A stretch of 64,000 nucleotides of DNA, from assembly GCA_020744425.1 (NCBI GenBank), contig JAGMUV010000039.1:372001-436000 (forward strand), given 5' to 3'. The notes beneath the pieces were generated by a model. It did no database searches. It saw only the letters and a list, made by a program, of their open reading frames with translations, and was not told the DNA's origin. This DNA comes from Dactylonectria macrodidyma. Taxonomy: Eukaryota > Ascomycota > Sordariomycetes > Hypocreales > Nectriaceae. The translations under genes and the position numbers were made by a program. Below, piece by piece: positions 57,046 through 64,000 of the stretch (position 1 is the stretch's first letter; each line of letters opens with the position of its first letter).

Positions 57046-59286
57046 CTAGAACTTCTCCATCAGGTTCACCCGAACCGTCCACATGCGCGCCCGCTTCCCG
57101 TAAATATACATTGGGATTGTGCATAGCATCAAAAGCAGCTGAATGATGCCGATCCAGATGTAGACCATCTTCGCACCGTCTGCCCTGAGCCAGTGTGTCA
57201 CAAACAAGCTGAATATCAGGCCATGCAGGACATTCTTCGAAAAGTTGAGCGTGACCAATGCTTCTCCGGCGTATTGACGGTAACTGTCGACACAGAAAGT
57301 GATGGCCGTTGTCGATCCAAGCGAGCATCCGAACGAGATAACGCCGAAGAAGATCGTGGGAACCATCCAGTGGTACTTCTCTTCCGCCGACCATCCAAAG
57401 CCCATTAGACCCACGCAGGTTGTGACGAGGATGGGCGCAGCCATAACGAGGCGGAACTCGGGCTCGTAGAGCCCGCCATTGCGTCGAGCCATGGCTCTGA
57501 CGATTATGTCACTAACTTTGCCCGCGACGCCAGTACCTAGGATGCCACCAACGAATGGCGAAATATAAACCAGGCCAGTCTGAAGGGCATCGAAGTTGTA
57601 AAGGTGCGGATCGCGGTAGATCATGGCCATAGATTCAGAAATCACGATGAGCCAACCGACCGAGCAAGCATACACAGCCGATGACCAGAGGACCGCTGGA
57701 TATGCAAACAGTATGAAAGGCCGAACCATAACCTTGAACCAGTTATCATTGTTGAGACGACCATGCCAAGGCCTGAGCTGCTGCGTGAATGACTTGGTGG
57801 GCTGCTGGCGGAGGTTGTGTGTATAAGCCTGGACCTTGAGTTGGCCTCTGAGTTGAGAACTGGCAGTTCCCTCGCTTTCAAGTTTGGGCCCTGATTTGAA
57901 AGAGTTGACGTTAGATTCGCTCCCCGTCGTACTGGTGAAATAGGGAGAGTTGGCCGCAGCCATTTCGTCGGACGCAGGCAGCGCCGCTTTGGGTGAGACA
58001 GGGGATAGACGGTGGCTGTTGTCGGGATGGACACTCTCAGATTCATGGGTACGCCCAAAGCCCGAGGACTGCGCAAACCCCACGTGAACATCCCTTTGTC
58101 GATGCACGGTTTCAGAAGCTGGGGTCTGCTGCCCATCGGCATGGGCTTCGGGAGCGAATCCTACATGGGAAGCACTGTGCTTCTCCAACACAGCGTCCGG
58201 AGACGAAGGGGTGTTAGGGACATCGTCTGCTGGAGGCAAGTGAGAACTGGTTTCTGGTGCCCGGTGACGAGATGAAAGCCGACGAAGAAAACCTGGCCGT
58301 TTTGAGGGATGTCGTGGTCGGGCATGAGGAGTTCGATCCCAGAAGGTTTCAGGGACGAACAGGAAGAGTAGAACAACGCCTAAACCAATAATCATGGCCA
58401 TGATCCTCGGAATCGTGTTAGCCGAAGTCCAATGGTATGCTTGTAAGTTGTACTCACCAAAAAGCCCATCGCCACCCAAAGCTGCCGATGATGGCTGCGC
58501 TGACTAAAGGCACCAGGTTCTTGCCACCGAGGAGAAGCAAGGTGTATATTCCGATGCGGTAAGCCCGTTCGTGCAGGAAGAAGATTTCAGCAATGGTTGC
58601 GGACGGGAGGCATTCAACAGGGCTAACGGCGACGCCCTGGAAGACTCTGGCGGCAAGCAGTGAGTTGAAGGATGGAGACCAGGCAGCCCAAAGTGAGGTG
58701 CCGATGAAGAGAATCGCGCTCCCCAGGTATACCGGACGTTTCCCCCAGAGGATGGCTGTAGGCGAGAATATCACGGAGCCGAGGCCCATGCCCATCATGT
58801 AAAGACCTGTGGTCAAAGACACAGTCTCGACTTCAATTTTGTAAGTTCTGGCAACATCTGTGAAGCCAGCAGCAATTATGGGCGTGGTGCCGCCGCCGAG
58901 CATGCAGTAGAAGCCAAGGGACAAGAGGGCAAGGTCTCGTCTCCATGCAGGCCAATTCAGAGGATCGTTGGCGGATTCCTCGGGTTGGGGTTCCAGAATG
59001 ATGGCACCATCGCTCGTCTTCTTCTTGTCGGTGGCCTCATCACGGGGAGCGGCTCTTGCGCCTGGCGCTGACGATGTTGAGTTCCTGCGTGAGCTGACTG
59101 GGAATCCAGCGGGAATGGACGAATGCGAGGTCCTGGCCTGCACGTTACGCTGGCCGAGTGCCTCATTTCGATGCGAAGCGAGGAGCAAGACAGATCCTGT
59201 TCAAGGGTTAGGTGGATTTCCAGGACTATCTTGATGAATTACTGACCTGGGACCTCGATGGTCTTCTTGTCGTTGAGCACTCCCAT
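57046..59286 (-). CDS. MFS transporter, DHA1 / HOL1-like
   Basis: Exons 59286-59247, 59196-58458 and 58405-57046 join in frame to 712 residues; introns are 50 and 52 bp. The N-terminal cytoplasmic region is followed by ANDPLNWPAWRRDLALLSLG, the entry motif of this family, then six membrane segments including GLYMMGMGLGSVIFSPTAIL and WGKRPVYLG (the RxxxxG-type loop motif) and PVECLPSATIAEIFFLHERA. After VPETFWDRTP comes a hydrophilic central loop of about 200 residues, long even for HOL1-type proteins, with repeats of HVGFA. The C-terminal half has six more segments, ending RARMWTVRVNLMEKF. HOL1 relatives move polyamines or cations; the substrate here is unknown. No damage is visible. Confidence 0.9.
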
Positions 59287-60204
59287 GCTCCACCTTGACG
59301 GTCCCCATGCCTCGTCTGAAGGTCTGCTGGTACCGGGAGCACCTAGAAGACGTCGCCACCTGGGTATATTGGGCTTCTCGGAAGACATTGCCGCCTTTCA
59401 ACTACGAAATCTAAGCAGGCTGTGTGTCCACCGCCAGAGCCTCGTTCTGGGGAGGAGAATGTGGTGATGATGCTCGACAAGGAGATGGGTTCTCATAGAC
59501 TGCGTGGAGGAGCGGCGTAGAACTATAGTAGGTAGATGGAGAACCCTCGTAGGCACCGAGTCCTCGTTCTGGAGAAATGTGGAAAATCTTCAAGGGGAGG
59601 CTTTCGCGACGACAGGGTACTTTAGGTGGCGGAGAAAGAATCCTCCCTGCCCCGAAGAGAAGGAAGTGAGGCTGAGGCTCGAGGATAAGAATATGACGAA
59701 AGAAGAGAGACTTACAGAGAAGGAAGCGCGAGTGAGAGTCGGGTTCCCGCCTCTTCTGGAGCTCCTCGGGCGCCTGCTGACTCCAGTCCCGGGCGCCAAC
59801 TCGGCGGCCATGGCGGTAGTGCATGGGAATACCTAACAAGATCGCCCCCGCTACCACTGGCACGAGCTCATGAGTGCATGGAAACGGCCACACATGACCA
59901 ACCTCAGAGCACGAGGGCCCCTGTAACTGGCCTGCTACAGGCCCCCCCGCTGAAAGGGTCCTGCCCTGGACGGGCTCTCTCAGGCAATTACATCATTTTT
60001 GGCCATTGTTGCTGAACCTCAGCGCCATCCAGCTAGCTAACTTTAGGAAGGCAGCACCGAACGATCACCAGACCTGTATTTTGAGGCCCATTTGAGCCTG
60101 CGCCACCGGTCTCTGGCCACCACGATGAGTCTGAAGCCGGTGATTGAGCATGTGGTCTAGCTCTACCGATCCGACGTTGTCCATCCGGACTCGTGGGATG
60201 GATG
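59287..60204. other. Intergenic, promoter of the MFS gene
   Basis: No gene recognised. Open frames are composition artefacts. A small inverted repeat, GGCCCCTGTAACTGGCCTG / CAGGCCCC, is near 59918-59945. Confidence 0.4.
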
Positions 60205-60402
60205 TAGGAGCGTGTGCAGCCATGATCCGGCCCACCATAACCGAACGGGGCGAGCACGAGGACGACCCTGCGATCCATTACGGTTTGATTGCTAGCGCGA
60301 ACCGACTGATGAAGGACGCACATGTCCGGGACAAGTTAGCGGCTGATAGCGGCGTCTGCTTCGAAATGGAGGCAGCCGGCTTACACCATCTCCTGGCTGC
60401 TA
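60205..60402 (+). pseudogene. Nucleoside-phosphorylase-like domain fragment (PNP_UDP type, often part of fungal NLR-like proteins)
   Basis: The plus frame reads [20 protein letters not shown], then [20 protein letters not shown] and [11 protein letters not shown]. The VHYGLIASxxxxxKD and CFEMEAAGL words are typical of the nucleoside-phosphorylase-like effector or sensor domain common in fungal NLR-like and ankyrin proteins. The domain normally continues with an IRGICDYADSH-like segment; here it is cut at 60402 by a mariner element. Upstream the frame is not clearly maintained, so only a scrap survives. Confidence 0.6.
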
Positions 60403-61252
60403 CAGTGGGGCTGAAAAGATTACGACACATTTTTCCGTACCCCGCTTTCCGTGATACCTTCACCAAAATCATCATCAACTTCAACGCCTTATTGCACGAC
60501 CAATTCAAGTCAGAATGGTGTCGCAGATACATCATTCTCCTCATACGAGGACGAGGATTGCTTGGAGATACAACTCGGGCATTTCCGCTGCCAGGATCGC
60601 ACGCGTCGAGGGGGTGAGTCGGCATGCGATTTACGGCATCGTCAGACGGTACCGCGATCAACAGAGTGGTCAAGATCAACCCAAGCCCGGCCGGCCGCGC
60701 AAGATAGGAGACTGAGAAAAAAGACAGATAATGCGAATAATATGTCAAGACTCTCATATCCAGATACAGGAATTGATCGAAAAGGCCAATTTGAACAGCT
60801 GCAAGCAGACTTTAGTCACGTTCCTTCGAAAGGAAGGGATCATGCACTATAAGTCACTTCTTAGACCATTGCTTAGTGAGGAAATAGCCAGAAAACGCCT
60901 ACGCTTTGCAAGGCGATATGTTCATATGCCAACTGACTTTTGGGAGAAATGGACCTTTTCTGACGAAGTTGCTGTGGCTCGAGGTGAAGGCCAGAGACGC
61001 ACTTGGTGTTTCTGGTAAGCCAGTGCGTTTTCTCAGTGCAATTGCGACTTTTCTGACAGTCCCTAGCACGAGAGACTATTCAGAAAGAACTTACAGACCC
61101 GTATAATACCGACAAAGTATTCACACATGTTCTTCAGTGCCTTCAACACAGTCAGACGGCTTCCAATGTGTCCTCTTTACGGGGATCCAGAATCTGAACG
61201 CGGCGGCGTTATCTCATCCCACGAGTGCTCACAAGACAACACCTCCGTACTT
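60403..61252 (+). pseudogene. Tc1/mariner M3, 3'-truncated
   Basis: It begins with the terminal repeat CAGTGGGGCTGAAAAGATTA after TA (60401-60402). The transposase frame from 60515 ([20 protein letters not shown]) has the helix-turn-helix, a TGA where M2 has CGA (after RPRKIGD), then WTFSDEV and a clean GTAAG..CCTAG intron at 61015-61067. The catalytic region then reads MFFSAFNTVRRLPMCPLYGD and stops matching soon after 61210. The 3' half and right repeat are absent; piggyBac P3 follows. Confidence 0.82.
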
Positions 61253-63556
61253 AGCCCCACATGACCCCTGCGATGGCGAGAGTACGAGCGGGGTACCGGA
61301 AGTTTGATCCGTCATTTTAACCCCCCCAAAACACCACTGGAAGACCCCTGAAGCATTTCAATCTCATCAATGAGTACTCAATTGATTCCCGAGGGTGCGC
61401 AGGCTCTCAATGCCTATGATGACAAGAGCTTTATTAAGGCAAAGCACAGTCATCGGCTGTGGCCAAATGACCCCACCTGCATAGTTGTTTTCCCGGCTGC
61501 CCAAGACCGAGGCACGCAATTTGAACCTTTCAACGTTCCAAGGCGCGAATTTCACATCGATACGCTGCCTCCAACGCCTCTCGAGCTATTCCAGCTTTTC
61601 CTACCTATTTCCCTTGTTGAGAAATGGGTACATTACACCAAGATCTGGAACTCGTGGCTCAAAGCCAACGAGTGGGTGGATAGCTGGAAACGGCCGATGG
61701 GTCGAACATCACGTCTGCGAACTTGGGAAGGAACCTATGCCTCAGAGATCTACCTGTTTATTGCAATACTGATTTATATGGGAATACACATAGAAAAGAC
61801 GTTGAAGACCTATTGGAGTTCCCCTCAGCCCGGTTCACAAGGCGCAGAACACTCATTTATCAAGTTCATGCCCTACTGGAAGTTTCAGCTCATCCACCGT
61901 CATCTCCGCCCTTTTGACCACACCAAGATCGATGAGACCGATGAGGAACACCTACCAGAGGTGTTCCAAGGCATTGAAGAGTGGTCTAACCACATACAAG
62001 CAGTCTCAGCCGAGCTTTTAACTGCTGGGTCTCACCTTGCCGTGGATGAGTGCATGGTTGGTTATACGGGGAAATGTGACGCCAAAACAACGGTCAAGGG
62101 CAAGCCAGAACCAGTGGGATTCAAGATCTGGGTTATCGCCCAACAGGGCTTCTTTCTTCGCTGGCTTTGGCACATCAGAGATGCGACTTATGGCCCCGTT
62201 GGCATCGAGCTTCCACAGAAGAAGTCATCCACACGTTCTCAGGGCCGGGGCGCTTCCAAGGCCGCAGGGAAAGAGCTAGCCAGGGAAGAGAAGCCCATTG
62301 CCTTGAACCCGACCCAAGCCGTCGTCATTGCCCTAGCAAATCTGCTGCCAAAAGCGACATATCATGTCTTCATGGATAACCTCTTCTCGTCATCAGGTCT
62401 CCTCCGCAGTCTTCGGAATCACGGCCACGGAGCCACAGGCACGGCCCGCAAGAACAGCGGCATCTACAAGGAATTGGCAGAGGATAAGGGCAATGACGGC
62501 AAGGTTAAGAGAAGCTACGAATTTAACAAGGTAAAGGCGATACCGACCCCTGACAATAAGGTACCAATTTGTGACACTTTTACTTTGAAAATCCCTACTA
62601 ATCTGTCGTCATTCTATATCCCTAGGTCAACCATATCGCTTGGAAAGACAACAAGCTTGTGTTATTTATGACAACCGTGTTCACTGGCGCCGACGATGAG
62701 CGAGTTGAACGCCAAAGGAGGAAGCCGTCGTCACGCAAGCCCGAGGCCAAGTCAATACGCCAATTCTTTGGTGACGAAGCTGTCAAGATAGTTCAAATCC
62801 CGACGGTCGCTGCTGCTTATAACGAAGAAATGAATCATGTTGACCGTGGTGATCAGTTGAGGTCATATTATGAGTATAGGCATCCCCTACGCCGCGGTGC
62901 TTGGCAGGCACTTTGCTGGACCTTCCTCCTAGATGTGGCCCTTCTTAACAGTTATTGTGACGGTACAAGAGCACGAACGAGGTCGGGTGCGACTTGGGTA
63001 AAATGATTGTTTACAAGGAGAGAAAGAGATTCCTAAGGAAACCTCTAACTTAAGCTATTTACACAATATTCATAAAGTGGGACTATTCATAAAGTATGAA
63101 AGTCACATGATCGTTCCCTCACAGTTATCTTCTTCAGCGTTACGGGCAGCCACGTTGGAAGCTATATACGAACCATAGGGAATGGCGAGAGTGCATTTAT
63201 AACGCATTATTCAACACCTACGGTCATGAAAGTCAGTCAAGGAAGAGATATCGCGCAGGGGAGGAATTGGACGATGAGGGCACCGAAACACGGCCAGTTG
63301 AGCATAATCTTGTCTGTCGGAAGAACCCTGTGGATTGCGTATGCTGTCAGGGCTTTCGGCAAGGTCAAGTGAGGTCAAAAGGTCAGAAAAGGAGGAAGCC
63401 GTTGGGGCCGGGTGATGCTAACAAGATCCGGGTAGGGACGAGATATTGGTGTAGTGTGTGCCAAGTCGTGTTATGTAACAATGACTACTGTTGGTACATC
63501 TATCATAATAGAAAAAAGGCGTAATAAGATGTACCTTTAATTTGCGGCATTTTAAT
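61253..63556 (+). mobile_element. piggyBac-like transposon P3, transposase intact except for a solo LTR
   Basis: The transposase exons are 61370-62560 and 62626-63524, with a 65-bp intron and an LTR insertion at 62956-63128 (LTR plus one target copy). Ignoring the insertion, the frame is open for 638 codons. The three catalytic Asp blocks are LAVDECMVGYTGK (about 225), YHVFMDNLFSSSGLLRSL (about 336) and MNHVDRGDQLRSYYEY (about 469). A C-terminal Cys-rich domain follows (CVCCQGF, CSVCQVVLCNNDYCWYIYH), which in piggyBac proteins binds the element ends. The 5' block AGCCCCACATGACCCCTGCG is shared with P2. Exact ends and a TTAA target pair were not fixed. Confidence 0.88.
62956..63123 (+). repeat. 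Solo LTR, family LTR-B (168 bp), target duplication GTTAT
   Basis: It begins TGTGACGGTACAAGAGCACG and ends CGTTCCCTCACA, the same family as 8377-8549. It is flanked by GTTAT at 62951-62955 and 63124-63128. It sits between codons of the piggyBac transposase and brings stop codons into the frame. Confidence 0.95.
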
Positions 63557-63656
63557 TGGCCTGACCCCTCAAAAGCTACCGAGGTGTTGTCTTGTGAGCA
63601 CTCGTGGGATAAGTTCGAATCGGAAGTCTATAAAGACTATATAAATACCACTTGTT

Positions 63657-64000
63657 CTAAAGGATACATTCCAAACATTCCAAACATATTTCTGGATATG
63701 AGTCCTCTCCACCTGTCTTCCGAACAAGCTGTCGCGCCAACTCACGCAGTTCGTCCCAATCCTCGCCTCGCTCAGTCCAAATCACATTGTAGTTGTCCGA
63801 TATTCTGTTATTCCACTCGAAATGGGGGTGTTCCGAAAAGTAAGTAAGCTGTTCCACCTTGCAACAAACGAAGTCAGGGCAGTCGTTTCTCAGGTAGGAG
63901 AAAAACTCGTACCAGTCTCCGCCGTTTGTGTGGACCTTGACCTTGGAAAAGGTGATGCATTGCAACTGCGGAGAATTTGTAGCTTCGGTGTGGGGACGCA
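63657..64000 (-). CDS. 3' part of an unknown fungal gene (runs off right edge)
   Basis: The minus frame stays open from the window edge to a stop at 63657. It reads LQCITFSKVKVHTNGGDWYE, FFSYLRNDCPDFVCC, VEQLTYFSEHPHFEWNNRIS and GEDWDELRELARQLVR. The style (a short hydrophobic strand, then a turn, repeated) recalls the C-terminal part of fungal F-box/leucine-rich proteins, but no F-box is in view and I cannot name the family. The true start lies beyond 64000. Confidence 0.5.
   Translation of the reverse strand, partial: RPHTEATNSPQLQCITFSKVKVHTNGGDWYEFFSYLRNDCPDFVCCKVEQLTYFSEHPHFEWNNRISDNYNVIWTERGEDWDELRELARQLVRKTGGEDSYPEICLECLECIL

Noticed and set aside
61310..63556. TTAA target pair for piggyBac P3
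   Set aside because: TTAA words exist near both ends, but similarity to P2 extends past the left one, so it cannot be the border.

Overview
The window looks like nuclear DNA of a filamentous ascomycete (Pezizomycotina; Sordariomycete-like, species not determined). Protein genes carry short introns (about 48-105 bp) with GT..AG ends and CTAAC-type branch sites. Host genes are typically fungal: an ENA-type Na+ P-type ATPase, an Nha1-type Na+/H+ antiporter, a HOL1/DHA1-like MFS transporter, a Rho GTPase and an SRR1-like protein. Between them lies a dense, nested transposon landscape, and many element copies are broken by C->T or G->A stop codons of the kind left by repeat-induced point mutation (RIP).

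Layout. 1-2213: Ty1/copia gag-pol, minus strand, leaving the window. 3101-3956: Rho-family GTPase lacking two catalytic-site residues. 4138-6487: SRR1-like gene with one frameshift, bracketed by two 130-bp direct repeats; a 120-bp MITE sits beside the first. 6700-10433: scrap yard of LINE, hAT, piggyBac, Helitron and mariner pieces plus two solo LTRs. 12973-16401: ENA1. 17271-25463: decayed family-B Helitron and, divergent from it, an OB-fold-like gene. 25592-26137: MYND-finger gene with an internal stop. 26470-30706: LINE 5' copies and a degenerate piggyBac.

30707-35713: a complete 5,007-bp DNA transposon with perfect 36-bp terminal inverted repeats, a 5-bp target duplication (GCGAA) and three genes (a SUMO-motif-rich protein, a retroviral-type DDE integrase and a Cys-cluster protein). 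A paralogous empty target site lies in the same window at 26795-26799. This is the best candidate for a poorly described system. 35921-39894: second family-B Helitron, 5'-truncated. 40171-42014: internally deleted family-A Helitron. 43601-45359: mariner nested in a mariner-like MITE.

46363-48261: NHA1. 48544-54856: a solo LTR with GTGAT target duplication, itself split by a full-length 6.1-kb family-A Helitron encoding a 1,867-residue Rep-helicase; the whole stack sits in a broken sugar-transporter gene. 57046-59286: MFS transporter. 60205-60402: nucleoside-phosphorylase-like fragment cut by a mariner element. 61253-63556: a nearly intact piggyBac whose transposase is interrupted by one solo LTR with GTTAT target duplication. 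63657-64000: 3' part of an unknown gene.

Together, ENA1 and NHA1 give this segment two complementary sodium-export systems. The rest is mostly elements inserted in one another, and the nesting gives exact boundaries and a relative order of insertion for several families. No tRNA, rRNA or CRISPR feature was seen. All family names rest on motifs read by eye; no database search was possible.
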